A stretch of DNA of 64,000 nt from Coturnix japonica (Eukaryota; Chordata; Aves; Galliformes; Phasianidae), in NCBI RefSeq assembly GCF_001577835.2, contig NC_029518.1, positions 30,249,462-30,313,461 of the forward strand. The letters run 5' to 3'. The notes under the pieces were generated by a model. That model was given only the letters and a program-made list of their open reading frames with translations. It searched no databases and was not told the origin of the DNA. Shown here one piece after another: positions 49,206-62,700 of this stretch (within the stretch, counting starts at the first letter, position 1; each line of letters starts with the position of its first letter). Position numbers and translations under genes: made by a program.

Positions 49206-52200
49206 GATGAAAGGCTGAATAATTCACTGGGGATACGTCACCTCCATGCAAGAAACAAAAGGAATACAATTATGGGAATCACAGTGGTTGTAATGTCTAT
49301 AACTTAATTTGATTTTATTTTGCACTCTTCCCGTGCAAAGTATCTAAACACAATGTAAATTAAGTGTAGTTACAATTGATTTTGAGGATGGGTTGATAAA
49401 GTAGAGAACTTAATTCAAAACACTGGGAAGTTTTTAGTTTAAAACATAATTAGGTTTACCTGCAGACAGCGTCCAACACTTCAGATGCTTTTATTAATGC
49501 TGTGCTGTTAAGCATTTGTTGATCTCTTGTGGCTGGTGTGCTAGATTTAGCTGACAGAAAGTTTAAAGGGACTCAACAGTTTGGTAATTCAGTTCTCTGT
49601 TCTGCTAATCCTAGTTGGTGCATCCTTTCTCTGTCAAGCATAATTCTGAGCTATCTCGGTGAAATACTGAACCTTGTTTCCCCTCCCCCCCTTAGGTTTA
49701 CTAACATCTCTTTTTGTTTCCTATTCTTAACATTTTCTCCTGACCTTTGTTTATTTTTCCTGCCATCCCCTCAGAAGAGGTGAAGGCTACAGGGCTCAAT
49801 GTACAGTATTAAAAAAGCATAGCAGAAGAATGTGAAGACAGAATTAAGACAGTAAAAAAACAATTAAAATACCATCATGAAAATCTGAATATTGTAGCTG
49901 AAGAACAGGCTCACTATGTTACTGACAATGTGTGCAGGGACTAGACAGCTAGACTATACTGGACTCCTTCAGGTAGCTGCACAGCTCTTGGATCACCCTT
50001 AAGTCTCAAAGCATCAGTACAAGCTTTCAGGTGAGCTATTCCTCCAGCAGCACGTCAGCTATTCACCTGTCACCGCCATTTGGTACATGGAGTAACCTGC
50101 TGTTGTTTCCCAATGAGACTAGATAAAGAGAATGAAAAAGCCATGTTCACAAGATAATGGTATTAATATATTTACTATAGCTGTTCCACTGGGAAGCTTC
50201 ATCCAAGAAAGTAACGCAAAATATTACCAGGAACAGTGAATGTAGGAGCTCTTGAGGTATTTTACCGACTCATAGAAGGGTTCAACACATCAGCAGGAAA
50301 GTGCAACCATATTCCTTTACTTGTGAACTGATCTTCAATAACTAGGACTACCCACAAGGGGAATATCCTGTAACAGGAAGAAGATAGTGAGTTACTATTA
50401 TCAGATCACGTCTGAGTATTCCAGTTTTCAAAGTTAAGGAAGTAATGATAATTTTTTAAAGCATTTTCCTCTTCAAACTCTTCCCAGCTACAAAGAAAGA
50501 AAGAGAAAATGATACCAAGAGGTGTGACACATTTCCCATTATAGTTTAGAAAGAAAGGAGTATGATGTTTTTACTACAGAAAAGACCGATTCAGAAGGCT
50601 TCAAGATAAAACGTATTTAATTTTGAAGTACAAACTAAATATCAATGATGTTATTTCTATAAAATAGGAACTAATTAATAAAATGGAGAATAGATGTAAG
50701 GCACCACAAATGATTAAAATAAAAGCTTGAAGATATAAATGAAAACAGTAACTTTAGTAGCACTGCTAAACAGATGAAAGCCATATCTCTTGAACAACTA
50801 TTCTTTCATTTTCCTTACAGTTCCCTGGTAACTGAATTAGTTTACCCTCAAAAGGGCAGTAAAATTAGGCAGAAAATAAACCAATTCATGGTTAGTAGTA
50901 CAGCACAATTTCCAAGGTGACCATTTCAGATCCAATATATAAAAGTTACCATTCAGTAAGCAGAAAAAGAATATATTATCCTCTTATATGATCTGAGATG
51001 CTATTACATTACAGAGGAAGTGGTAACATTTCTCTTAAGTAATATGAAGCTTGGGGGGGGGAGCTGCTTTTAATGCTAGAAGGAAGGACTGCCATGAACA
51101 ACAGGCTCCTCGTGTGGTGAATGACAGCTGGGAATGACAGTCTTTAAAGAGAATAGAATCAGAATACCAATGGCAGAGAACAAGTTCCTAAGAAGGGTGT
51201 AGACTAGAAATGGACAATGGGGAAAGCAAGACAGGGAAGAACACAAAGCACGTGTAAGAGGACAAGAGAACAAAAGACAGGGAAGCAAAAGAGCTAGAAA
51301 ACTGGACCAGTTAAGACCTGTGTCACCCAAGCAAGGCATAGGACATACTTCAGGAAAACCCTGCTGCTGAGTACACACCAAGCAGCAAGTCATTCTTGCC
51401 ACAGCCTGCCTTCATCTTCCAGGTAGGGACAAATCAACCAACAGAAATATATGTGTCTGTGATTAAAGGAATGGTGACTTCAGGGATCTGTCTATGCGTT
51501 GTTTCAGCCCTGCCCTGCACATTAGAGAAAACATGACTGAAATTGATCCGAACAGGTAAGTGTTCCTGTTACCTCTCCCTGTACAAATGATGCTCAGAAC
51601 AATTGCAAACAAAGCAGGAGAAGCTCTTGACTTTGCTCATGCTCCAGCAGCACTCAGTGAGCCCACAGCCTCACTTCCATTCCTCTGTGTGCTGAGCAGC
51701 AGGTACCCCGGCACCACCTTCTCCTGTTTAACTGAAGAGCTGCCTACTTGTATTTCTGCCTCTTTACCAGCCCTTACGCAAATAAACTATTCACAATTGG
51801 GAGGCGGTGATTAAAAGTTCATAAAGAAGAACCCACAAATCACTGACTACTGCTTATGTCTACCTGGGATGAGGAGTGATGACAAAAAACAACCCTAGTG
51901 TCACCCTTGCCAGTGGAAATTGCTCCTGTAGTACTGTAGATGAGAAGCTTTGTCAGGAAGAGGTAGAATCAAATGCTGTTGTCAGGGTTATTACATCCCC
52001 TCATGGTGAGGCCGGTATTGGGGGAGCAGAAGATGATTCTCGCTCATGAACATGACCTGAAGCACTCAGCTACAGTGCTGGCCTTTCTGATCCTCAGGGT
52101 GCACCTCAAGCAATGCCTTTATCCCCATGTTTCCTTTGTTCTGCTGTTCAAGAAAAAACCCAAACAAACCCAACAAGCTGTGTGTTTTGCCTGCATTTAC

Positions 52201-52519
52201 AGCTTTGGCTGTAAGACTTTTCAAAGAATAAAATGGCGTTGGGGGAGAAGGAGAATACATCTCCTGAGCTGACCCGTGCGCTTTCCACCTTGCAATGTAT
52301 AAGCGTACCTCTATCTGGATGGCTGCCACCTTCCCTTCTCTCCTGGCTGTATCTGATATGGCAGTGGCAAAAGGGGCCTCTTCCCCTGTTCGTACTGGCC
52401 ACGTTTCTCTTCCCAATTCGCCTTATTAGCCATTTTGAGCTGAGCTTGGCGTCTCCATAGCAGCAGTCCATTCACCATTAAAGGGGTGGGGAAGGACTAA
52501 GCCGAGAATTAGAGGCTTC
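49206..52519. other. Intergenic DNA between DPY30 and MEMO1
   Basis: 3.3 kb, mostly AT-rich and unique-looking, with a G9-10 run near 51052. I see no CR1 copy, no RNA gene and no convincing exon. Short open frames at 49529-49783 and 51076-51402 have no recognisable family. Confidence 0.55.
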
Positions 52520-53720
52520 TACACGGTACACCCCCAGCCTGTGCTGCGTGCCACAGCGGCAAAGCCGTGCGCGTACGGACGGGAGCGGCTGGGAAACTGC
52601 GCCGCCTCAGAAAAGGGAGCTTCGGCCTCAGGCCTCCCGGAGAACTGTGCTCCGTCAGCCTGCGACCGCGGGATCTGACGGCCCTGATGGATCTGACGGC
52701 CCCGCTGGAGCAGCCCTACAGGCCGCCTGCAGCAGAGCACTGACAGACCGCACGGCACCCCCGGCCGGCGCGGCCTCCCCTCATCTGACCCTCACTCGTA
52801 ATCTTCCCTTCTACCACGGAGACACGGCCCGGCCAATCAGCGACGGCAGAAGCGGCAACCACGGCAACGCGCCCGGCCAATCGCCGTGGGGCTCCGGCTC
52901 CTGGCCCCGCCCCTTTCCGCCCTCCCCCCGGCGGCGGCTCCGCTCCGTTCCGGGCCCGTCAAAGCGGGGGGCGGGCGCGGCCGGTCCGGGCGCCCAATGG
53001 CGGCGAGGCTTTTGCTTTCGTGCCCAATGGGGGAGCGGCGCCCGCGCGGCCCTTAGAGCACGGCAGCCGAGCCGGGCCAAACCCGGTCGCGGCCGCGTCC
53101 CCGTTCTCTCCGCGTCCCCCACCCGCCGGCGCGGAGTTGGCGGCGGCGGCCTCGAGCTTCGTCCCCGCCTCCCCCCCCGGCGTCCCCCGCGGGGCGAGCG
53201 CCTGCGGCCGAGCGCGGTCCCGCGGCCCCGGCCCGCGCCGCCCCGCCCGCCGCCCCCGGGCGCCCCCCTCCCGTTCGCCGTCCGTCCGCCCGCCCGGAGG
53301 CACCGCCGGCAGCGCCGCCTCCGCCCGCCGGGCCCGGGCCGCGCCGGGGGAGGAGGGGGAGCAGCGCCGCCGCCGCGGCCGGGCCCGTCCCCCGCCGGCT
53401 CCCCCGAACACCATAGGCGGCTCCGGCACCAAGATGTCCAACCGGGTGCTCTGCCGGGAGGCCAGCCACGCCGGCAGCTGGTACACTGCCTCAGGTAGCG
53501 CCGCCGCGGCCCGGGGCGGGGGCGGGGGCTGAATCAGCACTTTGAGCCGGGGCCGGGGAGCGCCGACAGCCCCGCCCCGACGGTGCGGCCGGCACGTGGC
53601 GGGCGGGGGGCCGCGGCCTGGCGGGGCTCGGTGTATCGCCGGGTGCCCCTCCCGGAGCTGTGACCGGGGCCAGTTCGGGGGCCGAGCGTCCAAGGTCCAT
53701 CGTTGGGGTTAGGGAGCGCG
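52520..53720 (+). promoter_or_regulatory. MEMO1: CpG-island promoter and 5' UTR of MEMO1
   Basis: A strong CpG island begins near 52520 and spans exon 1. Upstream are four CCAAT boxes: GGCCAATC at 52831-52838 and 52875-52882, and CCCAATGG at 52993-53000 and 53023-53030. The last two are a 30-bp-spaced direct repeat. The 5' UTR is extremely GC-rich. No TATA box is seen; the exact start site cannot be read. Confidence 0.7.
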
Positions 53721-56700
53721 GAGCGTGTGTTGTAGGGCTCGGTGCTGGGCTGGGGGGGTAGCGGGAGGCTTCGTTCTGTTCCTGCGGCCCGACTCGTGAT
53801 TGCTTCTCCAAAGCTCTTTCTTTGCCGGAGGATGCACAGAGTGGGATCTGACCCTTTCTAAGAAGTGATATTTGTGGTAAAAGAAAACAGAAAAGAGGTG
53901 GTGCGTTGGAGGGGGCCCTTCCCACCTTCCGGCAGAAGACTGAACCCCCCAGGAATAGCTCTGTTTCTATGCACGTGTGCGTGGCAATACCCTCTGCTGG
54001 GTTCTGGAGCTGTGTGGGGCTCCCACTTGTATTTCCACAGCTGTTACTGAAGTGACATGCAGGGCACGGTCCACTGCTGGTCTTGAGGATAAAGAGCGTT
54101 GCAGGAGTGTGGGCAAGCGAGAGGTTCTTGTGGAGAACTGCTGGGGTGCAGAGATAGGGGAGGGGTGCAGCCAAAGCATTCTGTGTATTTCGAATCCTGA
54201 ACTGACATTTCTAAAGCACTTCTCCTGGCTGTAATGAGGCGGTTTCCCCTCTTCTTCACAAAGTAATGAATAAGGTATGAAGCAAAAAAAACTGGAAAGG
54301 AAGTAAAGAAATACACGGGGGAGGTGATACCGGAAGATGCAGGCTGTGAGATAAGGAGCAGAGCTGTCGGCTGTGGCTGTGTGCTTCCAGACAACAATAG
54401 AGAATGACTGTCTTCCTTCTGAGCCTCGTATTTGAGACACAATGGCTGTGTCCATTGCAAAACTGGCCTCAAACCTGCGTCTGGAGCAGACAGCTTGCAT
54501 TTAGTTCTCCATTTGTTTGGTGTGAAAGGTAGTTGCTCTGTAGCAAGCAAGCAAGACTGTGTCGAACGTATTTTTAAACGTGTGCAAGGACATCAGAACA
54601 TTAAGACTGCGTGTCAGCACCTTCTTGTTGTTTTGTTTATTAATACAGCAGAAAATTGCTTTGCAGTGTGGAATTGCTAAAGGACCTCATATACATTTTG
54701 TAGCTTTGATTTTCATACTGGCTTCATACCAGGTTGCAAATAAAAACAAGCCCTGCTGTTGCTTAATAATTAATTTGGGAGGCATAGGTAGTGTTTGGCT
54801 TTTTCCCCCGCCTCCCTCCATGCTAATTCAGCAGGTAGGTCTGTGAGACTGCATCTCCATAGATCCGTGTGACGAGTTTGGCCAGTAGGACTTGTCTGCA
54901 GTGGGACATCCAGAAGCTTTTGTGCTGCCTGTGGCTATTAATGGCTGGGGAGGTGTGGGATCTGGTGTCTGCCCAGGCACCTCCCTGCAGGAAAACAACC
55001 AAACAAGGATGTTAAGGGGAATCGTGTTCTAACTAGTTGTGCTGATGGTACTTCTGACAAGTTAAATTGTAACTGCTAGTGTGTGCGTTTGGGATTGGCG
55101 GTTAATGCTGCACGGACTGCCAGCTTTGGGTGATGTTTTTACCTTTTGAGGGGATTTTTTTTGTTTTTTAATGAAATAACTTTATTAATGTTCCTTTCTG
55201 TAGAGCTGCTATGTGCTGTTTCTGTAGGGTATGTGAGGCAGCAGGATAGGAGCTATGTGTGGTTTGCTGCACAGGAACTCATTTTTGAGTTCCACTTACA
55301 AGGGTCTATGAATAGTGAACAGGAAACAGATGAGGACCAGGAGGGTGTGTGCTCACCATGGAATTACAATTGTGATAGTTCTTTGCATTCCTGTGATTCT
55401 GCAGGGATTGTGTCGTCTAGTCCTCCTACCTACACCCTTTGTGCTTCCCATCCAGGCCCAGAAGTGATTTGATGGGTTATATTCAACCTGTTAGCATTTA
55501 AGCTTCCCATTTCTTGATAAGTATTGTGTTTGTATAGAGCTGTGCTCCCTTGTGTAGAGCAAGCAGGTGCTTTGGAAACCCTCATCCCGCTCCATAGTTG
55601 AGGCGACTATTGGCATTCTCCATCTGTCCAAAAGGGCAATAAGAAACATGGTGCTTGAAGGACGTGTTCAAAAATAAGACCCTGACTGTGGGTGTCTGGT
55701 CTGGGAAGGAAAGGATTGAGTCAGCTGAGCAGTGGACCCTGGAAGCTGAGAGAGAAGAGGATCAGAATGGATCTGAAATGGAAAACAGTGTTGTGGCAAA
55801 AGGATATCATTGAAAGGATGCCCTTAAAAGGGTTTACAAGAAATACTCTTCATTCTCATCAGAGACTGATCGTTATTGTAGGGCAGCAATTGCTTCAGCT
55901 GAAAATAAACCCTCATTCCCCTTTGTTTTCTCCAGCTATGTAATATGTATCGCTTGGGTGTTCTGCCTTGGAAAATATAAACATGCATTACGTTCTAGTG
56001 AGAATACATCACCTAATTGTGTGATGTTAATAAACTTTTCAGAGCTGTTGAGACTGGCTGCATGATTATGCACATCTAGGCGTGCCTACACATTAGTGTG
56101 TCATATCTAGCTGTAAGAAAACAACTTTGTTGTTAAGAGGGGGAGGGCGATGTCTCAGGCAGAAAGCACTGCATCTTCTATTCATCAATGAAGCTGAGGG
56201 GTGCTTCATGGTGATGGTAGCGTTTAACTCCCAAATTGTTCTTCATCCATACCATGCTATTGTAAAAGAAAACCTAAAAAGTTTTGTTCTTTTTTAGTGA
56301 AAATCTGGAGTAGTATGTGACATACTGTTGCTTCTGGGGCCTTGCAGCCTGATGTATAGTGGCTGCTAAAACTGGTGGCAAAAATGAGATACAGGCTACT
56401 AATGTAGATGAAATGATGAACCTGTTGTACTGCCTTAACAGATACGTATCTATATCTGAAGTATTATCATTCTGTGGTGAAAAATAGTACACTGATTTAT
56501 TTTTGGGAGAAAATCCTGCTGGGTTAATTCAATCACCCTGCATTCAGATCTCTTGAGAAATTGATTTTGAACAGCAGGGGAAAAGAGAAGATTAGGGACA
56601 ACATGAAACAAAATTGCATCATTTTCCATGGCTTGAAATGCGGGACAGATGCATTCCTAGATAGAATTGTAGAATGGCTTAGGTTGGAAAGGACCTCGAG

Positions 56701-59700
56701 GACTGTCAGGTTCCAACCCCCCCTGCCAGAGGCAGCGTTGTCAACCTCTAGATCAAGTACTAGATCAGGTTGCACAGGGCCCCACCCAACTGGCCAGTTC
56801 TGTGGGGTGCTGACCCATGTGTGCCTGAAATGAGAATAAATATTATTCTTTGTGTATCCACTTATGCTACACATAAAGTAAGGAGAAAAAATGCCATTAC
56901 AGGTGAGATGTCACACACACTTAACACACATTGTTTGCTGGCAGGCAGCCTGCCTTTCCTGGCTCCTGGATTGAATGCTATGGCGTTCCTTAGTAGAGTG
57001 TGTGATAAGTCTTCTTGTCTCAACCTTTCTCCAGTCAGTGGCACACTGATACAATCAAAACACAAAGAGTGAGTTGTTCCAAATCACATGAGCAGAATCA
57101 AACTGATGGTGTGAATGACAATATTGCACGAGTTGAAGTTTGTCCTGTAAAACGGGTTTGTCATCGTATTAGGTACACTTTATTTCTGTTCTCTGTGACT
57201 AAGCCTTGCGGTCACAAGTGACCACTGGTAGCCTGTACCAAATCCTTTGACCTTAATTTCTGTATGCTTATTGATGCAAATGTAAGTTGGCATAGTAATC
57301 ACTGCATTGGTTTAAAAGGCCATTGCACTTGTGAGCTACTTGTGCAATGAGCCAAGTAAATGCTCTATCTCTGTATAGATATTTGAGTGGGGGGGGGGTA
57401 GAACCTTATGGTTGTCTTGTGTCCATTTCTTATCAGTGTCAGGAAAAAAAAGTGTGTACAGTTACAGCCATTTCTACTCAGCCATTGTCGTCTCCAATTA
57501 ATGCCATGTCATTGCCAGGCCCGCTGCCTGCATTTTGAAGACAAATGTAGCTTCTGGGATGCCTCCCCCTGACTTCTGGAGCCATGGCATCCTGCCTTCA
57601 CTCAGCACAGGGCCACTGCTCAGTGCTTTGCTGAGTGTCTGTGGTGGTAGAAGGGGCCAGAAGTGAAGAATGCGAGTGGCCTTGTGAGCTGTTCGACTGC
57701 GAATGAAGGTGTGGGAGGGGGCTGAGAGGGTTGGTTGCTGTTTCATCCATGTCTTTTGGAAGGTTAAATACTGCTTGTAGTGTTTTTCCCCATTTGATCT
57801 TCTGTCTTTCTTAGAAATTTTATGGGGAAAGTGGGTGCACTGCTGCTGGATCTCTTACAAATTAATCATGGAACGCACCATTAACATGCAGACTTTACTG
57901 TTCAGCATTGCACAGTGCAAAAGTATAAAGAAGTGATTTTTAATACGCTTTCTTGGCTATTGTTTCTAATTGGAACGTTTAAACACGGTTGTAATCATTC
58001 CAGGTAAAGAAAGTAAAGCTTCAACTTTTATGGTACAAATAAAATTGAAAAAGAGCTTTGTGTTTGGCGTGCTCCTAAAACAGTCCTGCAAGTATCACCT
58101 TGTGAATACTTTCACAAATTCTGATTGCGTTTAGCACCTAAATGTTTCTCATTAGAATCTAAATCACTTTCTTGGAGCTACAAAACAGAAGGTCGTTTGT
58201 TTGTACTTTGAATGGCCTAGTTGGGGAGGATTTCATAAAGTTAAGTAGGTGCGTGCTGGCTGATGCTCTTAATGGATGCAGACAGTGTTTGATTATTTAT
58301 TTCCCAGTAGTTTTCAGTGAAGCAAATTAGAACTGGTAGAATACAGGAAAGCTGGAACATGCTAGTGGGAACTGCCACCAAAGAAGATTTTGGTGTTATG
58401 GCTTCAGTTTTATTTTCCCTTGTTCAAGCATCACCTGCTATTTTACATTCATCTTGCAGTATGTAAAACAGGAATTTATGTATCGTAAGTATAATCTTCA
58501 TTTGTATCTTGATGTTTTCTTTTGCAGTCCTGTAATTTGTTTAAGTAAATTTCTGCCTTGCTTTTAGGCTGATTTCAGTGTTTCATCAGTATTCAGTATT
58601 GGGAAAGTCTACATTACAGCAGCAGAGAATGTGCTCATCAACACAAGCCTTTGAAAACCATTTTCTATTCCTGACGAATTCCAGTCTTTGTCAGTACAAA
58701 GCCTGTTCTTTATTCAAGAATTTGGCCTTTATTGTTTGAAATACTTTTTTTTTGAGTGGGACCTGTATTCTTTAAAACAACCACTACATTTCTGCAGTTG
58801 TAACTGAGAAAACTAGTTAGTCCTCTGTCACATTTCCAACTGCAGTCTGCCCACAGCTGGATTGGTTTAGATTCCCCTTCGAAGCTATGGGGATAGGAGT
58901 TCCCCTAGTGTATCACGAAACTGTCTTGTGGTAGCCCCAAAGGTTTTGCTGTTAATGACTTTGGTTTTTCCAACCTGGCACAAGACTAGAGCCTTAACAA
59001 GTACATCTGCTGTAGAATTAATTAGAAGTGCTTCTAAGCTGTGTAGGTTTTCTCATGTATGGGTAGAGATAATGAAAATATATAAGGAGTAGGTGCAGAT
59101 CACCAGCCTGAAAAGAGAGGTTTTGCACTGTTAATGGTGGTTGCTGTGTCCAAAGCAAGTTTCCAGTATATTGTGCTGACCCATGGTGTATGAGCACTTC
59201 AGTTTCATCCAGCAGTGTCAGGTTGTCATTGTGGAACACATGTTGCTTTGGTGCAACTTTCGAAGCCTGCACTGTGACAAGTGTAAATGGGGTTGGTGAA
59301 CCAAAGTGTGTGTGTGCCGGGTGTATGATTCATAGGGTAATGCTGTTTAACATGGAATGATTCCTTCTTGCTCACTGCACTGGGAGATTGATTGTAAAAA
59401 TACATCTAGCTTCTAGGCAGAAAACTTGTACCAGTTACGACTGTAACTGTCTCTGTACATCTGTCTGCTGGAGACTTGGCCTGTACTTGGAATTATTCTT
59501 AGTTTGGTGAAATTTCTGCCAGTTTGCTAAACAAAACAGGATGGGAAATACCCATAGATAATATCAACATTCTTTAGTTGCATACTCATATTTATCCCTT
59601 ATTTCATAGGATCGAAATCCTGTTGTAATATTACTTGTTTCAGTGAAGCTTGTGGTTTTTGCTTAATCTTTCTTCAGTCAAGGGCAGTTCTCATCTTACA

Positions 59701-62700
59701 GTATTGATGCTAAAGCATGCTGACTGTTCATTGAAGTAGCATCCAGCAGGCTTTCTGAGGCCTTAAATAGGCAGTTCTATCTGCCAGCTTTCCCAGGCTG
59801 GGCTTTCCACATGCTCCTTAGGACAGAAACCTCTTTTCTCCCATCACTGCAGCACTATCAGCTGAGGAGCTGCCCGTTTCACTTATCTGGGGACTGTTTG
59901 CAAAAGCTTTTTTCTATTTTAACTTACATATGAACAAAACTTACGGTGCTATTCATCTCCTATTATATCATCCCATATGGCAGAGCATACCTACTGTGAT
60001 AATGTGGGTTTATTTATATTGTATATATTCAATTCAAATATTTTGACTTTAGCCTTAAGCACTGTCATGTTTGATAAACTGGAAGAAAAACCTCTCTGAA
60101 CACGTTAAGTTGATGCTAACTGTAGCTTTCTGTCCCTAGGTAACTTGGTAACAAGGAAATTACTGTGCTAGAATATCCCCCTTAAAATATTTGTAAGAAC
60201 AGGGAGCTGCAGGTAACCCTGTCAGTGACACAAGTTCTCTTGGAGTACTGTGGTTTATTTAGGTTTGAAAGGTTGGATGGATATGTGTGGGGCTTTTCTT
60301 GGTTTTGTCTGGTTTGTTTGTTTATCATTTTCCTTTGTGTACTTCCTTTGGAAAAGGATTTGATTACTTAAGCATTCTAATGCAACAGTTTAGTCCTCTT
60401 TGAACAATCATATGAAATTGTAGAAAATTACCAGAAATCCTGCACCTTGCCTTTAAACTGTTCAGTGAGTTACCTGATTTGTCTTAATGAGAGATAAATC
60501 GTCTTAACTGTCTTCTTAATTAAAAATAGCTGCTGGACAAGGAATGGAAGAAGGCCAAACACATTGCATGGCTGGGGGTGAGTCCAGGTCTATCTCAGGG
60601 TGCCTGAAAGCTTCCGGCACTTCTGCTGTTGTGCTGCCACTGAGCCCTTTTCAGAGAGAAGTTTGAAGATGGGGCTGATTCATGGATTGTTTAAGTCTCT
60701 GGTTAGTAGGTGTTTCAAGGAGTCCATTATTAAAGGGCTTTGTTTAGAAACTTCTTGTACATGTTTTGAGAGAATTAAAAAAAATATATATTTTTTTTCT
60801 TAATTTTAGAAGGGTACGATAGAAGCAGTAGAACAAAATTGATATGTGTGTATTTTGGACAGATTAATTGCTTCATAAAGTTCCTGTGTTACAGCATGCC
60901 ACTTGTGCCACGTTAAAGGTGTAGGCTGTGTCTGAGGCCCTGGAGGTGATTGTAGGTTGAGAGAAGGGTATTGCAGTAATGTTCAGCTTCTACGTGTGAG
61001 AAAATGGGAGTTCTTACAACCACAAAGGAAGTCCTTCCCCTCCTACCATCCCCTTCTACAGAAGCTGACGTATTGGCAATGTTATGTATAGCTGTAAGCA
61101 GCTCTTGAGAGAGCTGTCAGCATGAGATCTGGTCTGTGGAATGTGTAGTTAGGTTAATGTCAAGAAGTGTATGTACCTGTAGTATATGTATATAATTGGA
61201 AGCTGTTGTGGAATTAGTATTAGCACTGTTTCCAGCTGTCTTCTTTACAGTTTTTCCAACTTACAACATGCTTTATGTTGCGCTTCATATTCTGTTATAT
61301 TACCATTGGCCATCATCTTGGTGTGTAGGATGCACCATCTTTCCATGTTGGTTTTTCTTGGCACATGTTGTCTTATTACTTCTGAATCCTGTGAATATGA
61401 TTACTGGAAGAGTAAATGATCTACTGAGCTCCCTTTTGAGATCATTAGCCATGCTTTCTAATGATGTGCATCTGTCCAGACAGCATGTGGATGTAGAATC
61501 AATGAACTTCAAGGACAGAGAGTTTGAAATTTCTCTAGTGCCAACTTAAGCATTACAGGCATGTTGGTTTTTATACCTCCTTTTTCAGGACAGGCCATGA
61601 AGTTTAAGATTACTTTAAATGTTTGACTTTAAATGTTGATTATGGAGGTGTTCTAGATATATATATTTTTTTATGGCTTCAGTTATTTCCTTTTGTTTTC
61701 ATAGGACCCCAGCTGAATGCACAACTAGAAGGCTGGCTTTCTCAAGTACAGTCCACAAAGAGACCTGCTAGAGCCATTATTGCACCGTAAGTTTGAAGTC
61801 CATTTTTGGTGTGTATAATATTTGGTTTGTTAAATACATACTTATTCTGAGTGATTTTTGAGAACTGGGGAAGTCCTGACTGTAGCTGAAAGAAACGTCA
61901 TGTGGTTTCTCAATAATATTTAGAAAATGAAGTGGAAGTGGCATAAACCCATGATCATCTTGGTATATGATCAGTTTCCTTTTGCAGGTGGCTTGAAGAA
62001 ATAATCTTTTCCTTGTGATCCTCTAAGATAAGAGGTAGCCTAAGACGATGACTCTTTCAATGCAGTTATTGCATTGAACAGCTACGTGTATGTTTATTTT
62101 TGAAGTCAACAAAGAGAAAACCACTTTGCAAAGCTAAAAATTGTATTGAAACATTTTTCAGCAATCCAAAATGGTTTACTTTTGTTGGGTGCTTTTTTGG
62201 TGTATTTATTTTTGTTTTGGGCTACAGGAGAAACCATCTCAGTTATTTAGGTAGAACTAAGTTTAATGACATTAGTGAAGGCTTGTATATATAAGAAAGG
62301 TATGTTGATTATTCAAGCTTGTTGTGGGTAGGAAGGGGATACTAGAAAATGCACCTTAATTAACTTCTGGTATTTCCTGTTGTAACCATAGTGTTAACAT
62401 AACATTAGAGGTATTTCATAATAGTACTTAATCCATGGAAGAAACTGTCTCAAGTCTACCATGGTCTTTTCTTGCGGGAATATCTGGAGAAAGGCTTTCT
62501 AGCTGCGGCTTAGATAAAGATAAGATTTATTACTTAGATCTGTGCTCGGGTTCATAAGAAACACAACTTGCATTCCTAGATACGTGAGAAACACAGACTA
62601 GGCCTAACTACGAGCCTTAGCATGACTACTGCTACTATTATTTAAAGCACACTGTAACAGAGATGCTTCTGTGGCCTTGCTGAATTCTTCATTCATCTGT

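Noticed and set aside
53020-53433. In-frame N-terminal extension of MEMO1
   Set aside because: The MEMO1 frame is open upstream of the ATG, but it begins at a GTG with no in-frame ATG, and the residues are low-complexity Pro/Ala/Arg. The conserved MSNRV start is preferred.
52548-53498. 316-codon open frame over the MEMO1 island
   Set aside because: Extreme GC makes stops rare. It reads MEMO1 exon 1 in the wrong frame and the other long frames on both strands overlap it.
53491-54550. Antisense gene beside MEMO1 exon 1
   Set aside because: Two long overlapping antisense frames (227 and 177 codons) in CpG-island DNA, with no recognisable domain and no clear splice signals.
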